Part shown: in pieces, positions 1 through 9,063 of the stretch | Layout of the letters: every line of letters begins with the position of its first letter | Position numbering within the stretch: the stretch's first letter is position 1 | Origin: Maribacter sp. BPC-D8 | GTDB taxonomy: Bacteria; Bacteroidota; Bacteroidia; Flavobacteriales; Flavobacteriaceae | DNA: 64,000 bases | Reading direction: 5' to 3' | NCBI RefSeq assembly: GCF_035207705.1 | Contig: NZ_CP128187.1 | Location: 4,278,001 to 4,342,000, forward strand | Program-made: the position numbers and the translations under genes | The notes under the pieces: model-generated | The model's database searches: none | What the model was told of the DNA's origin: nothing | What the model saw: only the letters and a program-made list of their open reading frames with translations

Positions 1-1370
1 CTGATGATTTCATTGTAAAACCAGACTAATGGATTGGGGAGCCAATTTAATAGTGATAATGCTATCACTAAAATACCCATACCAAGAATCAATCCTAAAG
101 CAGGTACAATCACTAAATTTGAAATAAAGAACAATCCCGGAAACTGATGAAAATAGAATAGACTAATTGGTAGAACTCCTAATTGTGCGGCTATACTAAC
201 ACATAACAGTTGCCAAAAGTAACGGACCACTTTATTCTTCGGAAACCATAATTGTTTGAGCAAGGGAAAAATCCAAAGTATAGCAAAAACAGCCGCATAG
301 CTCATTTGAAATCCGACTTGAAATAGCAAATTCGGATTAATGAATAGTAGAATAAATAAAATGGAAATCGCAAGTATATTAAACGTATTGCTAGGTCGGT
401 TCAAATACAAGGCATACGCCACGAAAGTAAACATCGTAGTTGCTCGAATAATACTAGCAGACAACCCTGCAATAAAGGCAAACATCCATAAAAAGAGAAC
501 CGAAAGAATTAAAATAAGAGTTCGCCCATTAGGTATGTTTTTCAGCGGACTCAATAAAAATTGAATAACTAAGAGTAGAATACCAATGTGTAGTCCAGAT
601 ACTGCTAAAATATGCACAGCACCAGCTTTCTGGTAGTTGGTATACGTTTCTTCTGATATATCTGAACGCTGCCCAAGTAATAGGGCCTGTATGACTCCTA
701 ATTCATCTGCTCCGAAATTTTCTTTATCAAGTTTTTTAATAATATGATTTCGAGCGCTGGCAGCGATACCGAGAAGGGTTGTTTGCGAATTTTTGATTTT
801 AACTAGTCCATCATGCTCGATTCGTATACTATGGTATACACCTAAATTCTTCAGATATTTTTTATAATTAAATTGATGCGGATTTAGAGGAGGAGAAATA
901 GCTTTAGCTTCGGCATAAGTCACAAATTCATCATCAATAGCTAAGTTTAAATTTGTTGAATCTTTGGGTATAGTTATAAGAATAGTACCACTTACATGCT
1001 CATTGCCGATATTTTTTACAGAGGCAAAATAGCGGGTCGAAAACTGATTGGGTTTTAGAACCTCTTTGATTTTTAGCGTCCATAATTCGTTCTTGGTACT
1101 TTGGTGATTACTGTAATGACTGTTGAGATTTATGGGTTGTGCAGCAGTATAACTGTAGATGCCTAATGATACAAATGTTAGCGCGGCAATTGTTCCAAAT
1201 AAAACCGATTTTGTATTCTTCTCAAAAAAGAAAATTACAGCAAGTAGTAGAAAAAGAAAAACGGTAAAGAGAAGCGTATATATTAAATTAAAGGAAAAAA
1301 AGTAACCTATTAAGATTCCAGCAATGAGTAAAAGCGTTAATCTGATAGGAATAAACGCTAAGAGCTTCAT
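1..1370 (-). CDS. comEC: ComEC/Rec2-family DNA-uptake channel, C-terminus cut by window edge
   Basis: Reading the minus strand from the ATG at 1368-1370 gives an open frame of about 456 residues that runs off the left edge. The first 50 residues hold two hydrophobic segments, followed by a DUF4131-like soluble region. The competence-domain signature VSGLHIG lies near residues 257-263 and several long membrane helices follow, as in ComEC/Rec2 proteins that carry single-stranded DNA across the inner membrane during transformation. In Bacteroidota a metallo-beta-lactamase-like domain usually follows at the C-terminus and would lie outside the window. The start codon is one base from the stop of the upstream NlpC/P60 gene, so the two are probably co-transcribed. 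Family assignment is firm; activity in natural competence is inferred. Confidence 0.9.
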   Translation of the reverse strand, partial: MKLLAFIPIRLTLLLIAGILIGYFFSFNLIYTLLFTVFLFLLLAVIFFFEKNTKSVLFGTIAALTFVSLGIYSYTAAQPINLNSHYSNHQSTKNELWTLKIKEVLKPNQFSTRYFASVKNIGNEHVSGTILITIPKDSTNLNLAIDDEFVTYAEAKAISPPLNPHQFNYKKYLKNLGVYHSIRIEHDGLVKIKNSQTTLLGIAASARNHIIKKLDKENFGADELGVIQALLLGQRSDISEETYTNYQKAGAVHILAVSGLHIGILLLVIQFLLSPLKNIPNGRTLILILSVLFLWMFAFIAGLSASIIRATTMFTFVAYALYLNRPSNTFNILAISILFILLFINPNLLFQVGFQMSYAAVFAILWIFPLLKQLWFPKNKVVRYFWQLLCVSIAAQLGVLPISLFYFHQFPGLFFISNLVIVPALGLILGMGILVIALSLLNWLPNPLVWFYNEII

Positions 1371-1371
1371 G

Positions 1372-1935
1372 CTATAATATTCTTGTAGCCTTTACGAATG
1401 CTTGGTTCCAGAATCCGTCTCGTAAAGATGAGACGGTAACACCACGAGATGTTGATGCGTGTATAAATGTAATTTCGTTATTGTCTGTACCTACAACCAT
1501 ACCTACATGGTTAATACGTTTAGAACCTCTTGAAGTCTTAAAAAATAGCAAGTCGCCCTTCTCAACATTTTTAACCGTAACACGATGACCTTCTTCTGCC
1601 ATGTGAATAGAAGTTCTAGGCAGTTGCACATCATGTTCACCAAAAGAAATATATAGTAGACCAGAGCAATCCATTCCTTTTTTGGTGGTGCCACCAAACT
1701 TATAGCGTGTTCCAGAAAATGAAAGGGCTGTATTAATAATCTCGTCGGCCTTTGTGTGCGTTGAAGAAGTTATTACTCTTCGTTCTTCTGTTCTTGTAGG
1801 TTGGGCAACGTTACCTGTTCTGGCATTATTTGCTGCAGCAACAGATATTTTACGCTCCTTGTCAGAAGTGCTCGTCTTTTTGACTCCGCAACTGGCTAAA
1901 AAGCAAATGATAAAAAAGTATGGTAATATGCGCAT
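1372..1935 (-). CDS. NlpC/P60-family lipoprotein, probable peptidoglycan hydrolase
   Basis: This 187-residue protein begins with a lipoprotein signal (MRILPYFFIICFLASCG, lipid-modified Cys16). A C40-peptidase domain fills the C-terminal half. The catalytic Cys90 lies in MDCSGL, the His143 in INHVGM and a third polar residue His159 in FIHAS. Such enzymes cleave D-Glu to meso-diaminopimelate links in peptidoglycan stems. An in-frame ATG twelve codons upstream (1971) would precede the signal peptide with polar residues, so I place the start at 1935. It lies immediately upstream of comEC and downstream of lpxB on the same strand. Substrate is inferred from the family. Confidence 0.88.
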   Translation of the reverse strand: MRILPYFFIICFLASCGVKKTSTSDKERKISVAAANNARTGNVAQPTRTEERRVITSSTHTKADEIINTALSFSGTRYKFGGTTKKGMDCSGLLYISFGEHDVQLPRTSIHMAEEGHRVTVKNVEKGDLLFFKTSRGSKRINHVGMVVGTDNNEITFIHASTSRGVTVSSLRDGFWNQAFVKATRIL

Positions 1936-2003
1936 AAAATAGAGTGTACCCTGTAGTACGTGTAACTTCAAAATTATATAATTATTTTTTAAAATTAATA
2001 AAG

Positions 2004-3125
2004 CTATGAAACTTTAGCATTTGCAATGATAAGCGAAGCAGCTTCGGCGCTAGCTCCAGAACCACCCAATTTCGCAATTAACTCATCATATTCAGCCAGT
2101 TGTTTACTTCTAGCTTCCCCATCTAAAATTAAGGTCAGTTCCTTTTTTAGGTTCTGTTTGGTGAAATCATCTTGTATTAATTCTTTAACTACTTCCTTTT
2201 TCATGATAAGGTTGACCAAAGAAATATATTCTAAAGTGATAATACGTTTAGCAATTTGGTAAGAAATCCAGTTTGCTTTGTAGCATACCACCTGTGGCAC
2301 TTTGAATAATGCAGTTTCTAAAGTAGCTGTGCCACTGGTAACTAAGGCAGCGGTTGATATAGATAGTAAATCGTAAGTTTTATTTTGAATGAACTTTACA
2401 TTCGCATTGCTAAGAAAAGCAGCGTAAAATTCTTTGTCTAAACTTGGTGCGCCTGCAATAACAAATTCATATTCAGCAAAGTCGTTGGTCAAAGAAAGCA
2501 TCAAAGACAGCATCTTTTGAACTTCTTGTTTGCGACTGCCAGGTAGCAAGGCTATAATTGGTTTGATCGGATCTATGCCATTATCTGACCTAAATTGAGT
2601 TTCGTTTAATTCAGGTCTATTATCAATGGCATCTAATAACGGATGCCCCACGAAATTAACTGGGTAATTGTGTTTCTTTTCGTAAAATTCTTTCTCAAAA
2701 GGGAGAATCACATACATGTGATCCACCGTAGCTTTTATTTTCTCGATCCTACCTTCTCTAGAAGCCCATATTTGCGGTGAAATATAATAATTGGTTTGGA
2801 AATTATTTTCTTTTGCCCATTTGGCAATACGTAAATTAAATCCGGAATAATCAATGAAAATTATAGCATCAGGATTAAAGGCTGCAATGTCTTGCTTACA
2901 GAATTTTATATTTTTAAAAATGGAGTTTAGGTTGAGAAGGACTTCGATGAATCCCATAAAAGCCAATTCTTTGTAGTGCTTGGCTAGAGTTCCGCCAGCT
3001 TGTTGCATTAAATCTCCACCCCAACATCTAATGTCGGCATTCGGGTCTTGTTTCTTCAGTGCCTTAATTAAATTAGAGCCATGAAGATCACCAGAAGCTT
3101 CGCCTGCAATTATGTAGTACTTCAT
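2004..3125 (-). CDS. lpxB: Lipid-A-disaccharide synthase
   Basis: This 373-residue GT19-family glycosyltransferase joins UDP-2,3-diacylglucosamine to lipid X to form the lipid A disaccharide, a peripheral inner-membrane step of LPS synthesis. The N-terminus has the typical MKYYIIAGEASGDLHGSNL glycine-rich start, with SPQIWASREGRIEKIK in the middle and the donor-binding region LLPGSRKQEV near residues 194-203. Length matches the family (about 370-380). It ends one base after the 94-residue membrane-protein gene and is followed by the NlpC/P60 and comEC genes, all on the minus strand. The LpxB-SurE neighbourhood is common in flavobacteria. Confidence 0.96.
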   Translation of the reverse strand: MKYYIIAGEASGDLHGSNLIKALKKQDPNADIRCWGGDLMQQAGGTLAKHYKELAFMGFIEVLLNLNSIFKNIKFCKQDIAAFNPDAIIFIDYSGFNLRIAKWAKENNFQTNYYISPQIWASREGRIEKIKATVDHMYVILPFEKEFYEKKHNYPVNFVGHPLLDAIDNRPELNETQFRSDNGIDPIKPIIALLPGSRKQEVQKMLSLMLSLTNDFAEYEFVIAGAPSLDKEFYAAFLSNANVKFIQNKTYDLLSISTAALVTSGTATLETALFKVPQVVCYKANWISYQIAKRIITLEYISLVNLIMKKEVVKELIQDDFTKQNLKKELTLILDGEARSKQLAEYDELIAKLGGSGASAEAASLIIANAKVS

Positions 3126-3126
3126 T

Positions 3127-3411
3127 TTAAAATACTTTGTAGTAAAGAATCAAGAATGCGGTTAATATGGTAGCAATCAAAACCCCTTTTGCTCTATTGT
3201 CTCTCTTGATTCTTAGAAATCCGAAAAAAGCAACTAGGTTTAGAATAGCGCCCAATGCCAAAAGGCTACCAACATGTTCTTGGTTTACGGCAGCTTCAAA
3301 AGTTTCGGTAATGCTTAAATCTGAAAATACAAGAATGTATAGTAATGTGCCAAGAGCGTTTGCTATGATGCCTACTATAAACCCTATTAGAATTTCTTTT
3401 TTAGTATTCAT
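3127..3411 (-). CDS. Small membrane protein of unknown function
   Basis: This 94-residue protein has three predicted membrane segments: about residues 8-28, 48-67 and 76-93. A short acidic/polar loop (SITETFEAAVNQEH) joins the first two, and a basic loop (RIKRDNRAKG) precedes the third. There are no catalytic or metal motifs. It lies between surE and lpxB on the minus strand and stops one base before the lpxB start codon, so it is very likely translated from the same mRNA as lpxB. That position suggests an envelope role, but no function can be read from the sequence. Confidence 0.8.
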   Translation of the reverse strand: MNTKKEILIGFIVGIIANALGTLLYILVFSDLSITETFEAAVNQEHVGSLLALGAILNLVAFFGFLRIKRDNRAKGVLIATILTAFLILYYKVF

Positions 3412-3456
3412 TTAAAATAGTTGTGCGTAATAATTAAATCTTTAAACTGTGTTTTA

Positions 3457-4230
3457 CTAAAGCTCCCAAGTATTCAATTCTTGAATTACGTGATGGGCAG
3501 TTAAATCGAATTGGACAGGCACAACAGAAATATAACCATTTGCCAATGCCCATTCGTCGGTATCTTCGCCTTTGTCAAGTAGTTCAAATTCACCGGTAAG
3601 CCAATAGTAATCTTTGCCCATCGGATTGGTGCGCTTATCGAATTTTTCTTTCCAATTTGCTTTTGCCTGTCTACAAACTTTAATACCTTTTATTTCCTCT
3701 TTTTTAAGCTTAGGTATATTTACGTTTAACACGGTATCTTTCGGTATACCGTTCGCTAAAGCTTGGGTAACAATACTATGAATAAAATCATGAGCTTGCT
3801 CAAAATCAGCATTCCAACTGTAGTCACATAAAGAAAAACCAATGGCGGGAATTCCTTCGATACCCGCTTCTACCGCAGCACTCATAGTGCCTGAATAAAT
3901 AACATTTATTGAAGAGTTAGAGCCATGATTAATGCCGCTAACACAAATGTCAGGTCTTTTTGGTAGTATTTCTTGAAGTGCTAATTTTACACAATCTGCA
4001 GGTGTACCGCTGCAGCTATATTCGTCAATACCATCTTGGTCTAGATCGATTTTCATTTTTTTAGAAAAAAGGGCAGTATCTAAGGTAATTGCATGACCCA
4101 TACCAGATTGCGGACTGTCAGGTGCTACGACAACTACATCGCCTATTTTTTTCATTATGGTAATCAACATGCGTAAACCAGGCGCAGTAATTCCGTCATC
4201 ATTCGTTATTAAAATCAGTGGTTTTTCCAT
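3457..4230 (-). CDS. surE: 5'-/3'-nucleotidase SurE
   Basis: This 257-residue SurE family phosphatase hydrolyses nucleoside monophosphates. The metal-binding start LITNDDGITAPGL (Asp-Asp pair near residues 10-13) is intact, and the family signatures SGTPADCV and SGINHGSN are present. Length fits the family (about 250-260). It is transcribed leftwards, divergently from the prc-like protease gene, from a shared intergenic region of about 190 bases. Downstream on the same strand are the small membrane protein gene and lpxB. Confidence 0.95.
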   Translation of the reverse strand: MEKPLILITNDDGITAPGLRMLITIMKKIGDVVVVAPDSPQSGMGHAITLDTALFSKKMKIDLDQDGIDEYSCSGTPADCVKLALQEILPKRPDICVSGINHGSNSSINVIYSGTMSAAVEAGIEGIPAIGFSLCDYSWNADFEQAHDFIHSIVTQALANGIPKDTVLNVNIPKLKKEEIKGIKVCRQAKANWKEKFDKRTNPMGKDYYWLTGEFELLDKGEDTDEWALANGYISVVPVQFDLTAHHVIQELNTWEL

Positions 4231-4421
4231 ATCGTATACTTTCTGTAGTAAAAATACGTTTTTAAATATGATAAGCCCGAAATGCCGTTTAACAAAAAAT
4301 TAGTTCTAAGCACATTTAATTGGCATGGTTTTTTCTTTACCTTAGGGGTTTAAGTAGCTTTTTATGTTGCTTACAACCCTCAAATTCGGAGATATTGAAA
4401 AGGAAAGTAAAAGATAATTTT

Positions 4422-6560
4422 ATGAAAAGAAATTTAGCCTACGTACTATTGTTGATGCTCGCAGCTGTAGCGTCATGCAGTTTTACAAATAAGACTTTTG
4501 AAAATGACGATAAGGACAAATTGTTGTTAGATTTAATAACCTATGTGTTAGAAAAAGGACATTATGAACCAAAAGCGCTTGACGATGATTTTTCGGTACA
4601 TGTGTTTGAAGATTTTATTGATGTAATCGATCCGACCAAAAGATACTTTATTGCATCTGATATCGCAGAATTCGAAAAGTACAAGTATCAGATAGATGAT
4701 GAAATCAAAAATACAGACATCACATTTTTCAATGTAGTATATGAAAGATTGATGGAGCGTATGGGCGATGCAAAAGGAATTTATAAAGAAGTCTTAGAAA
4801 CTCCTTTTGATTATTCTGAGAATGAAAGCATCAGCATTAAGTATGATGAAGAGCCTTTTGCTGCAGATAGAAAAGAGCTTAAAGAACGTTGGAGAAAGCA
4901 ATTGAAATATGCGACTTTAGGTACGTATGATTCTAAAATTTCTCATATGGAGAATGAGGAAATCGAAAGTACAGATGAGCATGATCATACTGCGCATTCG
5001 CCAAAAGAGGCAGAAGAGGAGTCAAGAAAATCTACAGAAACTACTTTAGATGAGTTCTTTGATTTTGTAAATGATTTAGAACGTAAAGATTGGTTTGTAC
5101 AATACATCAATACTATTGTTGATGAATTTGATCCACATACATTTTACTTCGCTCCAGAAGAGAAAGAGAAGTTTGATACGAGTATGTCAGGTAAGTTCGA
5201 AGGTATTGGAGCAAGACTTCAGAAAAAGGCTGAAGGTGCAAAAATCGTAGAAATTATTTCTGGTGGACCAGTATGGAGAGATGCACGATTAGAAGTTGGT
5301 GATGAAATTATAAAAGTTGGTCAGAATGGAGAAGAGCCTATTAATATTGTAGGTATGCGTTTAGACGATGCCATTAAATTGATCAAAGGTGCCCAAGGTA
5401 CTATTGTAGATTTAACTGTTAAAAAGGTCGATGGTTCTTTAGATGTTGTTTCCTTAACGAGAGACGTTGTTGAATTAGAAGAGTCTTATGCAAAATCAGC
5501 GAACATTATTAAAGGAGAAGAGAAATTCGGAATTATTAATCTTCCAAAATTCTATGTTGATTTTAATGATTACAGCGAAAGAAATGCAGCTACAGATGTT
5601 GCTAAAGAAGTAGATCGTTTAAAAGAAGAAGGCATGGAAGGTCTTATTCTAGATTTACGTGACAATGGTGGTGGATCTTTAAAGACTGTTGTTGAAATGG
5701 CAGGTCTTTTCATTAAAGATGGTCCTATTGTGCAAGTGCAATCTAAAGATAAAGGTAAAGATGTGTATGATGATAAAGATGAAAGAATTCAGTGGGATGG
5801 TCCGTTGGTAATTCTTGTAAACGAATTATCTGCATCTGCATCTGAAATTTTAGCTGCTGCAATGCAAGATTATAAAAGAGCTATTGTAATTGGTAGTAAG
5901 CAAACATTTGGTAAAGGAACGGTACAGAACGTTATACCGTTGAACAATATGTTACGTAGTAATGAGCACGGCGATTTAGGTGCGATTAAAATTACGACTC
6001 AGAAATTCTATAGAATTAACGGTGGTTCTACTCAGTTAGAAGGTGTTAAGAGTGATATTGTTGTACCAGACAGATATAGCTATATTGATTTAGGAGAAAG
6101 AGATCAATCAAATCCGTTAGGATGGGATAAAATCACACCTGCTGATTATAAACCTTGGGATGGTTATATCAATTATGAAAAAACTATAGCCGATAGTGAA
6201 AAGAGAATGTCAACTAGTCAGCAAATTAAGTTGATAGAAGAAAATGCAAAGTGGTTAAAAGCTGAGCAAGATGAGACAGAAATTTCTTTAAATTTTGATA
6301 CCTATAAGGAAGAAAAAAATAAGGATAAAGAACAATCGAACTACTTTAAAAAGTTAACCGATTACGATTCTAAACTTACATTTAAGTCTTTAGGCTATGA
6401 AGAGCAATTGTTTACTAAAGATTCTGTTCTACGTGAAAAGCGTAACAGATGGCATAAAAATTTAGCAAAAGATGTTTATGTTGAAGAAGCTGTAAACGTA
6501 TTAGAAGATTTAAAAATGAATAACATTAAGCAAGGTAAACTAGCTAGTGTTAAGAACTAG
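4422..6560 (+). CDS. prc: Carboxy-terminal processing (tail-specific) protease, lipoprotein
   Basis: This protein of about 712 residues begins with a lipoprotein signal (MKRNLAYVLLLMLAAVASC). It has a long N-terminal helical region, a PDZ domain with the GIGARLQ and GGPVWRDARLEVGDEI stretches, an S41 peptidase core and a DUF3340-like C-terminal region. The catalytic dyad is visible as Ser in the SASASEI motif and Lys in TFGKGTVQ, matching E. coli Prc. It should process or degrade envelope proteins from their C-termini in the periplasm. An upstream in-frame ATG at 4320 would add 34 residues ahead of the signal peptide, so the 4422 start is preferred. A His/Glu-rich linker (about residues 180-205) is unremarkable but variable. 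A strong terminator follows. Confidence 0.92.
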   Translation: MKRNLAYVLLLMLAAVASCSFTNKTFENDDKDKLLLDLITYVLEKGHYEPKALDDDFSVHVFEDFIDVIDPTKRYFIASDIAEFEKYKYQIDDEIKNTDITFFNVVYERLMERMGDAKGIYKEVLETPFDYSENESISIKYDEEPFAADRKELKERWRKQLKYATLGTYDSKISHMENEEIESTDEHDHTAHSPKEAEEESRKSTETTLDEFFDFVNDLERKDWFVQYINTIVDEFDPHTFYFAPEEKEKFDTSMSGKFEGIGARLQKKAEGAKIVEIISGGPVWRDARLEVGDEIIKVGQNGEEPINIVGMRLDDAIKLIKGAQGTIVDLTVKKVDGSLDVVSLTRDVVELEESYAKSANIIKGEEKFGIINLPKFYVDFNDYSERNAATDVAKEVDRLKEEGMEGLILDLRDNGGGSLKTVVEMAGLFIKDGPIVQVQSKDKGKDVYDDKDERIQWDGPLVILVNELSASASEILAAAMQDYKRAIVIGSKQTFGKGTVQNVIPLNNMLRSNEHGDLGAIKITTQKFYRINGGSTQLEGVKSDIVVPDRYSYIDLGERDQSNPLGWDKITPADYKPWDGYINYEKTIADSEKRMSTSQQIKLIEENAKWLKAEQDETEISLNFDTYKEEKNKDKEQSNYFKKLTDYDSKLTFKSLGYEEQLFTKDSVLREKRNRWHKNLAKDVYVEEAVNVLEDLKMNNIKQGKLASVKN

Positions 6561-6582
6561 AGTTCTTATTTTATAAAAAAGT

Positions 6583-6617
6583 AAAGCCGCTATATAACTT
6601 ATATAGCGGCTTTTTTT
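6583..6617. terminator. Rho-independent terminator between prc and the DoxX-like gene
   Basis: The sequence AAAGCCGCTATA and its inverse TATAGCGGCTTT form a stem of at least 12 pairs with a short loop, followed by seven T on the plus strand. A-rich sequence on the left side could serve the minus-strand gene that ends at 6631, so it may act in both directions. Confidence 0.85.
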
Positions 6618-6630
6618 ATGTGCTAATTTT

Positions 6631-7038
6631 CTAAATGAATTTAGCGTGCTCAGGTTTCCCGAAATCAGCTAACTCATTATTTGTGTTACGTATTTTTTTA
6701 CTTTGAATGTATGTTACAAATAGCAGTACAATACATACTACCGCAGATGCTCCATTACCATCTTTAATGGCTAAATGTGCCAAAGCACCTAATGTATAGT
6801 TCATAAAGAAACCAGCATATACCCATTCTAAAGCCCAATGAGATTTGTTGAAAAGAATTAAGATAAGACCTAAAGATTGAAATACGCCAAGAACATGAAT
6901 TAGATAAACCGGATAGCCAAGTTTTGTAAATGTTTCTGCAACCATCTCATAGTTTAAGAATGAATTGATGATTGAGCCTATAACAGCGATGGCGAAAAGC
7001 CCCAATGCGATGTAATAAAAAGATTTTTGAGAATTCAT
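6631..7038 (-). CDS. DoxX-like membrane protein
   Basis: This 135-residue protein has four predicted membrane helices: about residues 8-27, 41-62, 70-90 and 96-113. The pattern YEMVAETFTKLGYPVYLIHVLGV and the FFMNYTLGALAHL stretch match the DoxX-like family of small four-helix inner-membrane proteins, whose role is poorly defined (some members are linked to quinone or thiosulfate chemistry). It is a single-gene unit on the minus strand, convergent with the protease gene across a shared terminator. Function cannot be resolved further. Confidence 0.75.
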   Translation of the reverse strand: MNSQKSFYYIALGLFAIAVIGSIINSFLNYEMVAETFTKLGYPVYLIHVLGVFQSLGLILILFNKSHWALEWVYAGFFMNYTLGALAHLAIKDGNGASAVVCIVLLFVTYIQSKKIRNTNNELADFGKPEHAKFI

Positions 7039-7167
7039 AATAAGTAGGTTTTAAAGTTATGATGTCTCAAAAATAAGTTCACCTATAAAAAGTTTTAAGT
7101 TTTTATAGGTGAACAGAAAATTGCTATAGTTGAATAGAATGTCTCTTAAGATAAACCGAACTACATG

Positions 7168-7710
7168 CTATGATAAAAGCTTGTCGGCATGTAACTGTCT
7201 AAGTTTTGCCAACTTCGGGTTGATAACCACCTGGCAATAGCCTTGCTCAGAATTGTTCTTGTAGTAATCTTGATGATCCTCTTCTGCGTCATAGAAAATA
7301 CCTAAAGGACTTAATTCAGTTACAATAGGTTCTTCATAGACCGCTTGCATCTCGTTCAATACAATTTTTGCTTTTTTCTCTTGTTCGTCATTGTGAAAAT
7401 AAATAACAGAACGATATTGAGTTCCAGCATCGGCACCCTGTCTGTTTAGAGAGGTAGGGTCGTGAGTTGTCATGAAAATAATCAGAATATCTTCATAAGA
7501 AATGATAGCGGGGTCAAAAGTAACTTGAACTACTTCTGCATGACCTGTTAATCCAGAACAGATTTCTCTGTATGTTGGTCTTCCAGGTGCTTTTCCGCCT
7601 GTATATCCAGAAACTACTTTATGTATACCTTTTACCTCTTGAAATACCGCTTCGGTACACCAAAAGCAACCACCACCAACTGTGGCGATTTCTAGATTCG
7701 TATTAGCCAT
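7168..7710 (-). CDS. msrA: Peptide-methionine (S)-S-oxide reductase
   Basis: This 180-residue MsrA reduces the S-epimer of methionine sulfoxide in proteins. The catalytic motif GGGCFWCTE is intact with Cys15 as nucleophile, followed by the family signatures VSGYTGG and GHAEVVQV. No signal peptide is visible, so the protein is cytoplasmic. The msrB gene overlaps its start by 8 bases, which implies translational coupling and a joint repair role. The pair is transcribed leftwards from the palindromic promoter region at about 8229-8246. Confidence 0.96.
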   Translation of the reverse strand: MANTNLEIATVGGGCFWCTEAVFQEVKGIHKVVSGYTGGKAPGRPTYREICSGLTGHAEVVQVTFDPAIISYEDILIIFMTTHDPTSLNRQGADAGTQYRSVIYFHNDEQEKKAKIVLNEMQAVYEEPIVTELSPLGIFYDAEEDHQDYYKNNSEQGYCQVVINPKLAKLRQLHADKLLS

Positions 7711-8164
7711 TAGCTTCCTCCTTTTCTAATTGCATAGATTCAGAATTAATGCAGTAGCGTAATCCGCTAGGTTCTGGTCCGTCTGGGAATATATGTCCCA
7801 AATGGGCATCGCACGTATTGCACATCACTTCTACCCGTATCATACCAAAGGTTGTATCCTTATGGTATTTTATAGCATTCTCTTTAATGGGTTGTGTAAA
7901 GCTAGGCCACCCGGTACCAGATTCAAATTTAATAGTAGAATCAAATAATGGTGTGCCACAACATACACATTCATACTTACCAGCTTCGTGAGCAGTACAA
8001 AGCGCACCAGAATGCGGAGCTTCAGTACCTTTTTTTCGAGTAACTCTAAACTGTTCAGGTGTCAAAATCTCTTTCCACTCCTGTTCTGTTTTTTCAACTC
8101 TTCTGTCAGGTTCAGGGTTACCATTCACTGAAAAATGAATTACATCTTTCCAAGTTAACATCAT
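7703..8164 (-). CDS. msrB: Peptide-methionine (R)-S-oxide reductase
   Basis: This 153-residue MsrB reduces the R-epimer of methionine sulfoxide. The two zinc-binding Cys pairs are Cys66/Cys69 (in CVCCG) and Cys115/Cys118 (CNTC), and the catalytic Cys138 is in RYCINSESM. The family hallmark FESGTGWPSF is present. Cys68 sits between two zinc ligands and is an extra cysteine. No export signal is seen. Two adjacent ATG codons open the gene, so the true start may be one codon later. It is translationally coupled to msrA downstream, and a -7-like CAAAATTA (TAATTTTG on this strand) lies 65 bases upstream. Confidence 0.96.
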   Translation of the reverse strand: MMLTWKDVIHFSVNGNPEPDRRVEKTEQEWKEILTPEQFRVTRKKGTEAPHSGALCTAHEAGKYECVCCGTPLFDSTIKFESGTGWPSFTQPIKENAIKYHKDTTFGMIRVEVMCNTCDAHLGHIFPDGPEPSGLRYCINSESMQLEKEEANG

Positions 8165-8228
8165 AATTTTCCTTTCGTTTAGACTTTGTTTACTAGCTTT
8201 ATTGGTCGGTAATTTACCATATATCTTA

Positions 8229-8246
8229 CAAAATTAGGTAATTTTG
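8229..8246. promoter_or_regulatory. Palindromic divergent promoter: two TAATTTTG boxes back to back
   Basis: The 18 bases CAAAATTAGGTAATTTTG form a perfect inverted repeat (8 + 2 + 8). Each arm is an exact Bacteroidota -7 box (TAnnTTTG): one faces left toward msrB-msrA, the other right toward the nuclease gene. The right box ends four bases before the ATG at 8251. No clear TTG -33 element is seen at normal spacing for either direction. Box identity is seen directly; promoter activity is inferred. Confidence 0.55.
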
Positions 8247-8250
8247 GCGT

Positions 8251-9063
8251 ATGGCATACCGCAAAAAAAATGGATCTCTTTATAGTATTTTAATTCTTGT
8301 TTGTATTGTAGGTTTTTGGCTGTTTGAAAACTTTTATACGCCCGCAACATATTCTGAAAATGAAGAGGGTGTTATCACAAATGAGTTTCCGAAAGAATTA
8401 CTGCCGTCATCAACAACAGGTGAAATTGTAAATCATGAGTATTTTACCTTGTCATACAATGAACCTTATGAACAAGCCGAATGGGTGGCGTATACACTTA
8501 GTAAAAGTCATTTGACCTATGATGATAGAAAGCGCCCTTATTTTATAGAAGATCCATTTGTCTCTTCTAAATCTGCAGATTGGCGAAACTATAAGGGGTC
8601 GGGTTATGACCGTGGACATTTATTACCTGCTGGTGATCGCAGATTCTCGCTACAAGCATACAATGAAACTTTTTATACGAGTAATATAAGTCCGCAAGAC
8701 AGAGAGTTCAATGCTGGTATTTGGAACGACTTAGAGCAGCAAACAAGACGCTGGGCAAAACAGTACGGAACTTTATATGTGTTTACTGGCGGAGTGTTAG
8801 AAAGTGGATTAGAAGAGATCGGAGAAGAAGATGTAGATGTGCCTGATACTTTCTATAAGATCATTGCCCGTAAAAAAGGAGATAAGATTTATACCCTTTC
8901 TTTTTTAATGCCAAATAAACCTCAATTTACTTCTTTACGCAATTTTGTTGTGTCTGTTGATGATATAGAAAAAGCAACAGGAATCGATTTTTTTGCCAAA
9001 CTAACAGAAAAGCAGCAAAGTGCTTTTGAAGCAAGTAAAAATACTACTGGGTGGAAGTTTTAG
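8251..9063 (+). CDS. DNA/RNA non-specific endonuclease, membrane-anchored or secreted
   Basis: This 270-residue protein has a single hydrophobic segment at about residues 9-25 (signal anchor or uncleaved signal), then a beta-beta-alpha metal nuclease domain. The catalytic signature DRGHLLPAGDRR begins at Asp120 with His123 as the general base, and the downstream NAGIWNDLEQ helix supplies the metal-binding Asn. It should degrade extracellular or periplasmic nucleic acid, perhaps for phosphate scavenging. The last bases overlap the stop codon of convergent rodA by four bases. The start ATG follows a TAATTTTG box by four bases, which predicts a leaderless transcript. Confidence 0.9.
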   Translation: MAYRKKNGSLYSILILVCIVGFWLFENFYTPATYSENEEGVITNEFPKELLPSSTTGEIVNHEYFTLSYNEPYEQAEWVAYTLSKSHLTYDDRKRPYFIEDPFVSSKSADWRNYKGSGYDRGHLLPAGDRRFSLQAYNETFYTSNISPQDREFNAGIWNDLEQQTRRWAKQYGTLYVFTGGVLESGLEEIGEEDVDVPDTFYKIIARKKGDKIYTLSFLMPNKPQFTSLRNFVVSVDDIEKATGIDFFAKLTEKQQSAFEASKNTTGWKF

